A program made the position numbers and the translations under genes. Under the pieces are notes generated by a model. It had not been told where the DNA came from. It ran no database searches and worked only from the letters and a program-made list of their open reading frames with translations. A DNA stretch of 64,000 nucleotides from Phoronis australis. Lineage: Eukaryota > Phoronida > Phoronidae. Below are positions 26,001 through 38,124 of this stretch, piece by piece (positions within the stretch are counted from its first letter, which is position 1; the number at the start of each line of letters is the position of its first letter). Location of the stretch: NCBI GenBank assembly GCA_002633005.1, contig NMRA01000007.1, positions 177,290 through 241,289 of the forward strand, given 5' to 3'.

Positions 26001-29000
26001 GCTTGTTTACGACACAATATTCGTCTAAGTCAAGTGAGGCCTAAGGTGACTGTTCATAGTGCATTGCACGTCGTAATTGCAAAGAGATAAGTTCAACCCC
26101 AGATCTCAGTTTTCGCTCTGAGGCTCTCATGAGCATCCGTGGTTATGATGCGGGAAATTTTGAAGGATTGCTGTACATCCAAACAAAACAGGTACACACA
26201 TGGAACATTTTCAGTTAAACACTACCACCCTTGAATTGAGCAAATCCCAACAGACAATTTTCTACGTCATGAAACGAATCCTACGTTGACACTCTCACCG
26301 GTTGAGATGGCAACTCGACCAGTTTGCGTACCTCGAAATCTGTCGGCATTGATCAAAGGCACTATAAATTAAATTTAACTTGTTAAATGCATTTATCGTC
26401 ATTATTTTGACATTTGTCTCTTTATTTTGATACCAGTCCTTAGGGTTCATTTTGCATTAATCATCTCTATTTATAGCCTCAAGGGCCTACTTTTGTATTC
26501 ATACATTTCTCTACGCGAAACCTCATTGGTTGTCCATATTTCCTTTGTTTAGTTCAATGTGGTCTCTCATTCAGCCACCTACCTCGCCGTCTACAAGACC
26601 TACGTTCGTTCTCTGCATTTTTTCCCCACCCCCCATCCCGGGTGTCGGTTCTACTTTCTCTTTTCTCACATACATTTCCTGTTAGGTTTTTTCAAGTTTT
26701 GTGTTCATGTTCTGTACTTTTCCTTTAAGCCCTTCAGGCAGTTCTTTTGTTTTGTTCCCTCTTTCAGGGCTATTCATTGTACACGCCGGTGGGCGTTTTC
26801 TCCATGCCCATCTTGCAGAGTCTTAATTAGTTTTATGTATTTACGTCATAATAAATGACAATATTCGCAATCCTCCTCTTGTTTTACTCTGCAACATAGC
26901 TCGTGGCGTACCCTGGGCAAAATAGATTACGATAAATTACATCGCCTCAGACTACTGATGTTATTGTTCTCTAGATAATCAGACCCATCATAAACACACT
27001 GTAGGCGACAGTAGTATTTTTAAATTTTTTGTTTTGAAAGTTTTTAAATAGCATATATTATGTGAATAGTTCGTGAAGAGTACACATGATTAGGTTTTTG
27101 AATTTTGAAAATGGGATAAGATATGCGACTTTACAGCCTAAAACATTTGTGTAATGATGCACTTCTATGTAGATCATGAATTCTACTAAGTGAGCAATAT
27201 AATTGGGTCAATTACCAAACCTCAAGGTAGCAGTTGAACTTTGAGATAAGCCAAGTCTCATCTCATACTTGGCATGCTGCCTCGACACATAAACACATTT
27301 AGCCACTTAAAGTTGCAGCACCCCAGTTTGGCAAATAAGATGGTTAAATTTCAAATTAAACCAAACATTTTCCGAAATGAATCACGATCTTCGTTCCGGT
27401 ACAAAATAATCCCCAGGCCCACATGTAAAGGCATTCTCCACATCGGATTTTAATCGGTGCCCCTAGAAACGCCTTAGTTGGAAGACGTTTGCCGATTAAA
27501 ACTAGACATGTTTGTAGAAAAAATCCAAACAAAGTGCAAACTCGGAAAATCTTGTCTGTTTCAGTTCCAAACAATTTAAAATCAATCATAAATGGTAAAA
27601 AATAAGGATTCAGTACTGTAATTTTAATCAAGCAAATGAAAATAAAATTGATAGTGCACGACGGGCCCAGGCCACATTAAGGTGAGTCTATACATTTAGC
27701 TGGTAACAAAATTTACAAGAAATATTCTTCACTTGAATGTCACGGAACATGTCAACAGTTTAAATTGAGCATTGGTGGCACTTTCCCTCCGATGTTTATG
27801 TTGAACAGGTGGACTTTGAAAATCTGCGGCTATATAATTATGTATTTAACATGCTAATGTAATATTCCCAGGTATCTCATACAAAATGTGTTTGGACTTC
27901 GATAAAAATTATGAAAAGCATAAACTGCTTAGTTCCCAATTTAAAAGTAAAAATAATTAATTTTTAGCTTTTAATATTGGTCTCACAAATGATAAAGCAT
28001 GTTCAAAATTGAAGAATTTTTACACAAATTTTGAAGATGTTTTTGACATCTTTTCAATTTCATTAAAACATGTATTGGAGGCAGTAAATAAAAGAACGGT
28101 AAATTATAACCCTTAAACTAATATTCAAAATGCACCTGAAGCTGTGTTCAAATAGTTGACCCATCCTACATCACACACTCACCGTTGATATCATCCGGTA
28201 AGAGCTTGTTGAACATTGAACCAGACTCACAAGACTCCACATAGATCACCATCTGCAAAGATATGTATCATAGTTTGATCAGCGTAACTCTGACTGAGCA
28301 CAGCTGGGTTTTATGGATGAATTTGGATCATTTACAAAGCTATGTTTACTGTATAGAAGCCTTTAGTACTTTTATGAACTATTTCCCATTATATGCCCAA
28401 CTTTGGCCAAGGGAAAATTCCTCATCATTGGATCATGCAACAAAATGAACAACATTCCAGAAGTGAAATAATTAACCCATTGAATCCAGAGATTTATATA
28501 AGCTGCCCAGCCACATGCTGACTGTTGTCTATGTTGAGGTTTCACAAGACTTAAATCCAAAACAGGGCACTTCTGGTATCTAGTTTATGTAAGGAATGAA
28601 ATAAAACATGTTCCTTACATAGATTATAGATGATCTCTGAACTTGGGAAGAACTGACAATATAATTGGCATTGAGATTAGAGCTCAACAAAAGTTAACTT
28701 CTTACGGTGTGTCATTTTATGTAACGAGCACGGTCCGGAAACACTACAGAACTGCCAGCTATTCTCTCCAAGCTCAGAAAGCATTACACGTTTGACTTTG
28801 GGTAATGAAGAGGTATAAACCAAAAGTTAGTTTGTATGGCGGAGAAAGGTTGGTTTAGAGCCACTTTAAAAATTAAACAACTGCATTTTCATTTTTGACA
28901 AAACATGTCTGCCTATACTCAACGTTTTATCGTGAAGCAACATTCTTACACCACCTGCCATTAGTATTTAGCATTTGACCAAGTTTAAAACCATTGCAAA

Positions 29001-32000
29001 AACTTTCCCCCACCACGTGGCCCCACCATCCCTTTCACCACTCCCCTCTCCACACCCTACTTCTCCATCCTATAAACAAACATACCTGGCCGTATTTCTT
29101 CTGTCTGTGCATTTTCTGTATGACCTTATTCCAGCGTTTTGCACTGAGCTGAAAATTCAAAATTGAGGTTAAGTAGGATCTCACCGGCATGTCTAAGTAA
29201 TAGACAAATATTTATAAGATTGTAGATTTTAACACTGTAAAAGTACATACTTTCTTAACTGCAGAACAACAGTATCACTACCATATTTCTGCGCCATTAG
29301 GCCCATGGGAGTCTACGCAAAAGTGCACCTGCATGCGACACTTAGGCACAAGCATCAGTATGTGAACCACTTAGGTAAAAAAAAGCCGCGAAAAAAGGCA
29401 TCGTTTCCGATATAGGCCCATGGGCCTAGTGGTGCCGTAATATGGTAATACAAGACCATTTACCAAATTTCTTGAAAATACACCAAGGCGTTCCAGAGAT
29501 AAAGAGCCAAACGTAATAAAATGCCATTAGAAGGCACAGCCGTAGTCAAAACAGGTATGACTATAGGCAAATTAACACATGGACCTACCCACAGGACATT
29601 ACCTGGGCATAAATGCGAAACGTACGAGCATATGCCCATATGGGAATTTTGGGTAAAAAAGGCTGCCAAAAAGGCATTATCTCAGATATAGGCCCATGGG
29701 TCTAAAGCAACAGCAATACAGTGACATGACCAAATTTCCTTTGATGAAAATGCTCCCGATGAAATCCCATGTTACAAAATCAATGAAATTTAAGACTTCT
29801 ACAATTCATCCAGGGTGACATTGTATAATATTGAAACTATAAATTACCTCGTCATCTGGAAAAGCCACAATTCCTGGTGCACCATGGTCAACAAAATTCA
29901 CAAAGATGTGATCCTTTGGTCCACTGTAACAAAATCTGTCATGTCAAACCAAGCTTAGTGCCACTTTTGCAGCATTGAAAAGTTGACCACAAATGTGAGA
30001 ATAAGATACATTTCAATGTTCTTTTGTGCTCCTGATGTTGTAACTTTTACTAGGCTCTTTTTGAGACAGTTTTAATACTGGCTGTTCACTCTTTTCCAGT
30101 GCTTAAGGCTCAGTAGCATTCTGGGCTTGGCTACTCAGAATGCATATGGGGTAATAAAATAATTTTTGTCTCAGGCAAGACCATAAACCTTTTGTTAAGC
30201 TGTGTTTACTTACACAAGCCAACTGGGACAGTTGTATACTAAGAACAGGGTTCACAAATAACTACTTTCCCTGACATGGCATATCAATTTCAAAAGACCT
30301 ATTGTGAGTGAACCATACCCATGATTTACAACTGTCCGAAAACTTCTAAGTCACTATGCAGGACAAGTAATCCCCTCCAAGCCCAAAATGCTAGTAAAAA
30401 GATCACGTAACTTGGCTTGTCGCTGATTAACAGAACAAAGTAAAATTTAGACATTACAATTGGTTGGAAAACAATATTCAGATATTCCAATAGGTTGATG
30501 TAGCGAAATGACTAAGAATACTGCTAAGTCAATAAGGAACTTTCTTAGTAGCTTCGAGATGCCGCAACAAGAGGATAAGACTAATCCAAAAATTCCAGAA
30601 AAGCTCATGTTTTTGACACTCTCTGTTACGTGTCTTTACAAGAGTAAAAAGTAACAGACACGTGACCTACAAGATGGCTTGCATTTTTACAGCCCATTAA
30701 ACTTATCTCCACTCAGGAGAGCCATGTACACAAGTACATACAGTGCCATCTATAATCTAAATCATACTACACATTGAAGGAAACGAGGCATTAAAAAAAC
30801 AACAAAATGATTCAATGTGCTTTTCCGCTTCATTCTCGTACCATGATAACAAAAATCCAAATCAAGACATGCACACTGATGCCTGTACACTGATTTCTTT
30901 AACATAACGTTGACTCCAATGTCATATAGCAGCTTTATGAACATATCAACAGGGTATTGTGTTTCGCATGGACGCATGCCAGACAGGTAATGTTTCCAAC
31001 ATCTAAGCACAGGTTTCAAGATACTGTAAAGCTGTCACTGAACTTAACATCGGCTATAAGAATCAATAAATCTATTACTGGACTTACGGTACGTGGAGAC
31101 ATCGGCTAATTTTATTACCAGAACATTGAGTTTCTAGACATTTTTCTGCACCAATCTAATTACCATGGTACTCTCAAAAAATCTCATGGCGCTGTCTTAG
31201 TTTACAAACCTTGCTATTACTTTTCCACTTCCAATGGTTTTTCCATTTTGATCTATCATGGATTCGCCTTGCAAAATCTTAAGGAAATTGTCTGGTGTCA
31301 CATCCTGAAAAATCACCGGGAACCAAATTCATAACTTTTTTCTTAATGGTCATTTTAATTTATTTACATACATTTTCCTTTTGATGAGTAATCTTTTCAG
31401 ACACATCGTAACCAAGTTATTTCAGAACATGTTGAAATAAAACTCTAGAATTATATCGCATCAGCTGTAATCATCTAAGTAATAAAATTCAAGAGCTACT
31501 TCAAATATGATCATAAATTTAATTGCCATTACGCTACTAAAATTCAAGAGGTGTTCCACTATAATTCAAGGTGACAATCAAATGACCATCACATGATCAC
31601 AAGGCACATGACTAAAATGACATATGATCTGGTTGTGTCACATGACAACATGCACAATGACATGTTTAATTGTCACCTCTGCAGTGTAGTCCTTGGGCAC
31701 TCCATCATAAACATCCGATCCATTTGGATGATTAATTATAACACCTGGAGTTGGATTGCTGAAATTTAACAATAAATTTGCATTAATTTTAGAATTTAGT
31801 CAACTTAAAAAGTAGGTCAAGCTAGGCTAAAAGTGACCTTTGATTGATCAGTCACTCTACCTTGTCTACCTGACTGTACTGAAGCAGAGAGGGAAACAAA
31901 AACAACAAAGGATATAAAAATTTTTCATTAAAATGAATGAAATTTTCTGGAACAAACCATTAAGACGGCATCATAAATAAAAAACATAAAGAGAAGTGGA

Positions 32001-33577
32001 TATTTAACCAACCAAAACTGACTCGAAGCAGCAATAAACCCGAGTGTTCCATCAAGGAAAATGAATTTTCATTTAGACCATGCAAATTTACTGCATGAAA
32101 TAGGTCTCAACTGTTTCTTTATATTCAGATGAGAAGTGACTTTTGCAGGTCTTGCAAAGAACTGATAGTTAGTAATTCCATGATTGGAAAATAAAATGAC
32201 AAACCGTGATAAGCCAACTAGTTGTAGAGCATTGTCCCAAGCAAAGAAATCACATCTATTTAGTTGAGGAACAATTTGAGAACAATTTCATAACGTTAAA
32301 TGCTCTAAATTAAAAATAAATTGTTTTTGTAAAGGGAGTTTATATACTTGAACTGCACATACAGCAGGAACAATGAAACTGCAACTTACTTTACATTGTT
32401 AGCGATATCGTCATACATCATGACAACGATGTTTTTCTCAGGAATACCATGGTTTTTCAATACTTGAAAGGCATGACAAACATCAGCCTACAAATATTTT
32501 AAAGACTTCTTGTAAATGGTCAAAAAATCATCATATACCCTACACATTTGTTATTTTTGAGAACCTGGTTATAAAACTCAATCCGCTGCAAGAGATAGTT
32601 GGTTTCGCATGGCAGAGTTGCACTTTATGTCTCTGGGGAGTTCTTCAAAGGGGAATGACTGCTGCACGCAGCTAACATCAATGGGTATTTTGTGCTTTAA
32701 ACAACATCAAGCTGGGATCATTGTTTGTCCAGGGAAGTCTTTTTCATCATTGGTATTGTCTATGATATATATTTTCATGGTTGCTCAGGTGTGTACATTA
32801 AGTGATGAAAATCATGAGTTGATATTGTAGTTCACTCAACGGATGTTTCCGCGTTACCATGCAGCGTGTTATGTCGAACCTTTATAAGTAATTAATCAAC
32901 ATTCTTGTGTAATTGTGGAAGTAGTATGACAGAAACAGGTAACGATCTTTTTCCTCAGCTGACTAAAGCTCATCCCAGTCACTATNTTTGTTCCGTCTGA
33001 AGAAAATTTAATTTCGAAAATATCTTCTGAAAATGAACAAAAAAGTGCATTAGTAAAATCAACAAGTTTTTAAGTGGTCTCAAAAAAACAGTCGGTAAAT
33101 GCATTAATTTTAGTCTCAGTTCTTCCACGCGTGTTTCTCCCGAGAGGTTAGTACCTAACGTGCAGACGAGCGTTCCAAATTGGAACGCTAAGTCCCGCGT
33201 GGCAGCGCTGCACGCGAAACAAGATGGCGGACGACCTTTGGAGACTGACGACGAGAGGTAATCGGACTATATAAGCACTACACCAGCTAAATTAGTAAGC
33301 TGTTGGAATATGAGAGCCCAATGACAAACTTGAACACTGAATAGGTCCGCGATTACTGTTGTGACGATCAGTTTACCTGGTGTCGGTAGTTATACCAGCC
33401 ATTTGAACCTGCCACCAGTAATGCCCAGTGTTGGACCTGCTGGTCACCGTTCGATCCCTGCGGCTGAGGCTGAAACAGCAACTTTTCGTCCATCACATAT
33501 TTCTTGATTAAACGTTCGAAAGATCTGCATTTGACAACTGCTGGAACCAGCACACAAAGTAGCCAAATTTTCCACAT
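20090..33577 (-). CDS. LGMN: Legumain (asparaginyl endopeptidase, peptidase family C13), complete, 12 exons
   Basis: Minus-strand exons in transcript order: 33577-33377, 32487-32390, 31758-31677, 31304-31210, 29923-29848, 29148-29086, 28252-28183, 24787-24669, 23501-23412, 22982-22890, 21526-21242, 20191-20090. All junctions are GT-AG and phases agree, giving 457 residues. The start [17 protein letters not shown] is a signal peptide and is preferred over an upstream in-frame Met because it begins the hydrophobic segment. Landmarks: [34 protein letters not shown], the catalytic His (about 172) in FVDHGAPG, the catalytic Cys (about 213) in [26 protein letters not shown], and a C-terminal prodomain ending [21 protein letters not shown]. 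Family members cleave after Asn in lysosomes and are autoactivated at low pH. Length is close to the usual 430-440. The mammalian RGD is absent (LQGES at that place). Confidence 0.97.
22264..22424. mobile_element. MITE-like foldback element, TIR family TTTGATTTAGGCCACTT (copy 2)
   Basis: ATTGATTCAGGCCACTT at 22264 and AAGTGGTCTAAATCAAA ending at 22424 are inverted partners. It lies in a legumain intron. The preceding GGCGGCATTAAGCCCATGG resembles sequence preceding copy 1 and the copy near 56061, so the full unit may extend leftward. Confidence 0.55.
23514..23568. repeat. 18-bp tandem repeat, three units
   Basis: CATGGAAATGATAGCCAA is repeated three times with single-base changes, directly next to the legumain exon at 23412-23501 and upstream of its acceptor in transcript sense. 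It overlaps the likely branch-point region of that intron. Confidence 0.85.
29286..29720. repeat. Diverged tandem repeat in a legumain intron (GATATAGGCCCATGGG units)
   Basis: A segment near 29388-29450 with GGCATCGTTTCCGATATAGG and CCCATGGGCCTA recurs, diverged, at 29665-29720. A third partial copy begins at 29286. The unit is roughly 280 bp. No coding sense. Confidence 0.55.
32066..32315. mobile_element. MITE-like foldback element, TIR family TTTGATTTAGGCCACTT (copy 3)
   Basis: TTTTCATTTAGACCAT on the left and ATGCTCTAAATTAAAA on the right are decayed inverted ends. The interior AGATGAGAAGTGACTTTTG with CTTGCAAAGAA matches copy 1 at 12376. It lies in legumain intron 2 (between the exons at 31677-31758 and 32390-32487). 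Confidence 0.5.
33170..33257 (+). promoter_or_regulatory. CpG-rich palindromes followed by a YY1-like AAGATGGCGG start
   Basis: Inside legumain intron 1 a near-perfect palindrome built on AGCGTTCCA and TGGAACGCT (about 33170-33190) is followed by a second one around GCAGCGCTGC, then AAGATGGCGG at 33221-33230. The ATG at 33224 opens a short frame ([11 protein letters not shown]) that ends at a plausible donor, GAG/GTAATC, at 33257. AAGATGGCGG is the YY1 consensus, often found at transcription and translation starts. It could be a plus-strand first exon, possibly of an unannotated or alternative TEX30 transcript, but its phase (1) does not fit the TEX30 exon at 36393. Confidence 0.35.
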
Positions 33578-33858
33578 CTTTGCGAGAGGTAAGAGTTTCA
33601 CAGCTGTTTCCAATAGAGTCAGATAACCAAAACTTGTCACCACTCGTTCTAATCGTCTTCCGCCTCAGACTCGCGTAAACAACAAAATCACGTGTCGGGT
33701 CATGTGATATATCGCGGGAGATTGCAAGAGTGCCAGGCAGTGAGTGTCTGAGTCTGAGAGTGCAATTAATGTTTAGAGTTGAGTACGTGCTTAGCGCGAC
33801 TGGTTTAGGTTAAAGATAGACCAGTTCTACCTTTCAAAGTACCACTGACGATTGTCAG
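33578..33858. promoter_or_regulatory. Divergent legumain/TEX30 promoter with paired E/M-box sites
   Basis: Only 281 bp separate the legumain ATG (33577, minus) and the proposed TEX30 ATG (33859, plus). TCACGTGT at 33688-33695 and GTCATGTGAT at 33699-33708 are adjacent and resemble the GTCACGTGAC site bound by TFEB/MITF factors, which control lysosomal genes. No TATA box is apparent. The functional link is inference. Confidence 0.5.
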
Positions 33859-36800
33859 ATGTCAGGACCAATCCAGGTTAGTTCACCGCCATTTTTCGAT
33901 CGGTCACTTTTTGCCCTTCGACGCGCCAGCATATGCCACTGTATCATATAGGTCACAATACCACTCACTAAACGTGTGAACCTGAGGTTTGGTCAACAGG
34001 CGAGATACAGTAGAGAATAGCACTGTAGCTCGTGGTTTATGCGTCAGTGACGTAGCCATGGCGACAGCAATGGGACAAACCATAGGCACCGTGCACAAAA
34101 TGTCATAGCAGCGGGCAGATTTAGGGGCCGGGGCAAGGGGCTCTGCCCCCTAAAATTCTCCCAAATTCTATTTGGCAGTTCGGGGTGCGAGTGTCTGACG
34201 GGCAAAATGCTCAGTGGATAATACTCAGCCCTGCCCCCCCGGCCCTAAATCAAAATCCTGGATCCGCCCCTGCATAGGCACTTAATTACCCCGCCTTGTG
34301 TATGTGGTTCGAAGGCTGGCACTCAACGAGGTTAGACGTGACAGATAAGACTAAGGTGCCTAACAATCTCTGCGTGTGTGTGTGCGTGCCAAGTTTGTTT
34401 AGACAGTCAGCAGACATGAACTCCGGCGTTTGACATTGAGTGATGATGACCGTGTGGACAGGGCCGGATACTAGTGCACAATGGTTCCAAGCGGGGGGGA
34501 CACGTGCCTTCCATTACTGTGCAGATCGTTTAAATATTCTTGAAAACGTGCTCTTTGCTTACTCATACTTCGAAAAGTTCTTGCTGATATGCACAGATTT
34601 CAATAGCCGCGTTTCTCCAGGTACCCCTTGCAGAATCCGAGAACCGCTGCAACCGGTGTGGCGTTTTTATTTTCTTACGTTTACCTTTTTCGGAGTTCAG
34701 TCCTGGACAGGTTTTCATGGGTTGCACAGGATGGGCGCATATCTATGATGGGCCGTTGGAGGGAAAGCGTGGCCTTAGAATTACAGTCGTAATTACGAGT
34801 GTTAATTAAAAAGATAACGTCACCGTAAATTAAAATGTGTAAAATTCCGCCGTAAAATTACGCTCGTAAATTGAATGTTGAATAGCGCCGTAAGTTACGC
34901 TCGTAAAATGCTTTGATAACATTTTTTAAAACTTAAAAGTTTAAACCAATCAGGGTTAATCTAACGCGAAAAGACAATGTGGCAGCGTATGACGGACGCT
35001 TGTTGCTGAGTAGAAGTTTCACTAAGTTCATCCAAATCGCTGACATTGCAGCAATGATTTGATACTCCTTGATTCAAATCCATGCGATTCAGATAAGAAC
35101 GCGCACGCGTGAGTCATAAGGCAGTACGTCATTGGCCAAGAGTTACGAATTAAATTACGGGCGAGCGTAATTTTACGCCGTCAGGAAATAAATTACGAGT
35201 GCAATTTTACGCCGTCGTAATTAACGGCGGTATGATTTCGAGCGTGTGGATGTACGACGACTCTCCCATAACGGCCCATTATAAGTGCCAGTAGTCGCTG
35301 TATGTGAACTCAGGGGTAAATTTGGGTGGGGTACTTATGAGGCGTAATCGATCCGCCTAGCCATGGGACTGAACTCAGGTTGGTGCTCTGACTGAAAAAG
35401 AGAATAGATTGTTGTTGTGTTCAAGTGACCCATCCAAGTAGACCCACGCGCCAATGTGGCGGAAGTCCTTTGCAAGCGTACTACAACAAACGATTCTCTG
35501 TAATGTGTTTTTGACAAGTCACTGAAACTCTTGCCACATAGAGACGTGTTATCAAATGGACCCTGGGCAAGCAAGCAAATTGTCCACGCTGAGGTAATAT
35601 CCATGATAACAACCCTTTTTAATTGAGTCCATTCGTGGCTTATACGTCCACATGCACTGCAGGTGTAGTAGCTGGGTTGCATCGTACTCTCATATTCGGC
35701 GACAAGATTCATAGGCGGCTCGGTGAGCTATATATAGCTCAATATTTTAATGTTTTTCGTATTAAAATACGAAAACTACTGCTACGTAATTGGCTGCATT
35801 TGAATTTTTTTTTCCAGTGATGTCCAGTGGTGGTCTCAGTCACTGTTAGGTGTCTGGGTGGACATGTCCCTAAGTCACGTTGTCATTCATATAGTTTCAC
35901 GTTAATTTTTAATTGGCAGTAACCACTACTAAGGAAAGCAAAACAAAAAATATTTGTAAAACTTTATGATTGTGATTTTCGCTTACTTCGTTCTTGTTTA
36001 TCCAGGGATGGTACTCGATAATATTCTAATTGGGAAGGTTGTTACAAGCTTTTTTCAAGGACGGGCTCTTCTCCTTTTTCATTCTCTGTGCAGCTTTCAT
36101 CTGCATTACTTGCAAGTTCCACAGTTAAGTACATCCATCTCTTCCTGGTACATCGTAAAGCCAACGTTCAACAACCGATCATGTGGGACTAAAAGGACGG
36201 TGCACTATCGTTGTGTTCATCGTGCGATATTATTTTTTTGCGTTATTTGCAACCGATATTTCAAAGGATGAGGACACAGTGACTTTGCTGTGGAAGAGTA
36301 AAATATATGTGCCAGTGAAGAAAGTCGTCTCGGACACCGACCACGTCTTGGTTTATATTGGTGTTGTAGTTGTCATTTTTCTCTCCTGTTAGGAAACCAT
36401 CCAAATACCACACAATGGCAAGCTGGTGCACGCTACAGTGGCCCATCCTGTTGGCAAGCCCAAGAACTGTGCGGTTGTGCTCACACATGGTGCTGGCGGT
36501 GATAAAGACTTCCACCAGCTAGTAGACATCTCAGACCGATTGGCGCAGTGTGGATTCACCACTGTGAGGTTTACGTGCAAGGCACTTAGTCTTGCGTATA
36601 GAACAGCTGTCTTCAGAACCGTTCTGGTAAGTGTCTTTCGGTGGTTGTGCATGTATTGGATAATAATAACAATTATAGATATTGCAATATACGAACGAAC
36701 ACAAAATGACAGCATTTTTCCTTTGTGGTAACAATTAACTTGGAACAGTTAAAAATGGCACGCCGCGCCGCATCGAGATCGAAAACTTGGCAAAATGCAA

Positions 36801-37980
36801 TAAAACAAGTTTGCGACTCGAAGCTCCCACGTCAGAAGTAATGGATGAAGTCCGCTTGATTCACAGTATCCAGTGGCGGATTTAGAGGGGGGCCAAGGGG
36901 GCCATGGCCTCGCCTAAAATTCTCCCAGATTCCATTTGGCAATACGGGGGTGCGAATGTCTGTCGGGCAAAATCCTGGCTAATACTCTGCCATGGCCCCC
37001 TAACTCAAAATCCTGGATCCGCCCCTGGTATCATCATAAGAACGAACTTGCCTTGTTTAAAAAACCTCGAAATTAAGCCATTTGCTTTTATTTCCGTCAG
37101 ACTGTTGTATTCTTTTATGCTTATTCCTTGCTTACAAGCACAAAATCTGCAACAACAACATCAGGTCTCGTAAGCCACGCGACGTTCTACTTTAAATTTA
37201 TTCAAATTGCATAAATCCATCACCTGATTATTGTGTAACTTGTTTTCTACAGAAATTTATTCGTCATCACGAACAATACGGAGTCCGCAAGTGTGTTGTT
37301 GGAGGTACGCTATGTAATGACTTAATAAATTATGACTTAAATGTCTGAAAAAGATAATTTCTGAGTTTCCGACATTGTGATAACTTAAGTCAGTTTGCAC
37401 TTTACCCGAATGACGTGAAACCCAATCCCAACTAATTAGCGAATGAAATGAAAGCACCGTTGCATTGGATACTGTGCATAATTTCTTAAATGTCTGTTGG
37501 TGTAGAAAACTAAGGAAGCTTTGCTCAAAATTATTTGTTTGAAGGAAAAGATAAAGAATGGCCATTCTCTAAAATGTGTTAATTCGATTGATTTGTGTTT
37601 GTCTTGCAGGACGGTCAATGGGTGCCCGTGCAGCTGCTGGTGTCGCCACTGACGGTGATGCAGACGAACTTCCTATTGTTGCAGGCGTCATCTGTATCTC
37701 ATACCCTCTGCATAGGAAATATAACTTAGAGAATCTCAGAGACGAATCTTTAATAAAATTAACTAAGCCAACACTTTTCGTAAGTGGTACCGCGGATGAG
37801 ATGTGCAAAAAGGAAGTTATGGAAGAAACGTTGAAATCCATGACGTGCAGTACGAAAATGTCGTGGGTTGATGGCGCCAAGCACTCACTTACCAGCGGCA
37901 AGTCGTCAGATTCAAGGATAATGGACGAAATATGCGACATCGTCTGTGATTGGTGTTGTGTGGCAGCAAATGTTGAATAA
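33859..37980 (+). CDS. TEX30: TEX30-like alpha/beta-hydrolase (KANL3/Tex30 family)
   Basis: Three exons are certain: 36393-36626, 37253-37304 and 37610-37980 (TAA). They encode GKLVHATVAHPVGKPK, VVLTHGAGGDKDFHQL, VRFTCKALSL, GGRSMGARAA, GVICISYPLH, TLFVSGTADEMC and AKHSL. GRSMG is the nucleophile elbow (Ser about 104), SGTADEM carries the probable acid and KHS the probable His. The first exon must end in phase 0. The best candidate is ATG TCA GGA CCA ATC CAG at 33859-33876 before a GTTAGT donor, giving 224 residues, close to the usual 227, but this short exon is tentative. Substrate is unknown for the family. The 2.5-kb first intron contains several transposon remnants. A plausible ATTAAA polyadenylation hexamer lies at 38103. 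Confidence 0.88.
34109..34272. mobile_element. 164-bp TIR element (CAGNGGCGGAT ends) with 5-bp TSD CATAG, copy 1
   Basis: It starts CAGCGGGCAGATTTAGGGG and ends GGATCCGCCCCTG. The right end reverse-complemented is CAGGGGCGGATCCAG. CATAG flanks it on both sides (34104-34108, 34273-34277). The interior GTCTGACGGGCAAAAT is shared with the copy at 36871. It lies in TEX30 intron 1. Confidence 0.8.
34744..35283. mobile_element. 540-bp palindromic MITE with GGGCCGTT ends
   Basis: The left end TATGATGGGCCGTTGGAGGG and the right end CTCCCATAACGGCCCATTATA are inverted. Inside, several short blocks built on TTACGCTCGTAAA, CGCCGTAAAATTACG and their reverse complements crowd both subterminal regions (34780-34920, 35140-35235). 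No ORF. It is a non-autonomous DNA element of unknown superfamily, possibly with TA duplication at the ends. Confidence 0.7.
36871..37027. mobile_element. 157-bp TIR element (CAGNGGCGGAT ends) with 5-bp TSD GTATC, copy 2
   Basis: It starts CAGTGGCGGATTTAGAGGGG, ends CTGGATCCGCCCCTG and is flanked by GTATC on both sides (36866-36870, 37028-37032). It is the same family as 34109-34272. It lies in the intron between the TEX30 exons at 36393-36626 and 37253-37304. Confidence 0.82.
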
Positions 37981-38102
37981 TTCGTGTTTCGGTCTGAATT
38001 GAGATTATTCCCTCTGACTCGCAGTCTTAACCCACTGGTGTAAAAAAACCCTGCTCTTTGCTATACCAGAAAATCCAAAGAATACACTATTCAATCTCAT
38101 CA

Positions 38103-38108
38103 ATTAAA
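38103..38108 (+). promoter_or_regulatory. Probable polyadenylation hexamer ATTAAA of TEX30
   Basis: ATTAAA occurs 123 bp after the TEX30 stop, followed by a GT-containing stretch (AAAGTGTCC). It is the commonest variant of AATAAA. No stronger hexamer lies between the stop and this site. Confidence 0.4.
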
Positions 38109-38124
38109 GTGTCCATAAACCCAC

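Noticed and set aside
36183-36392. Alternative TEX30 start at 36183
   Set aside because: The frame ends in TAG at the acceptor and the encoded hydrophobic stretch has no counterpart in TEX30 proteins.
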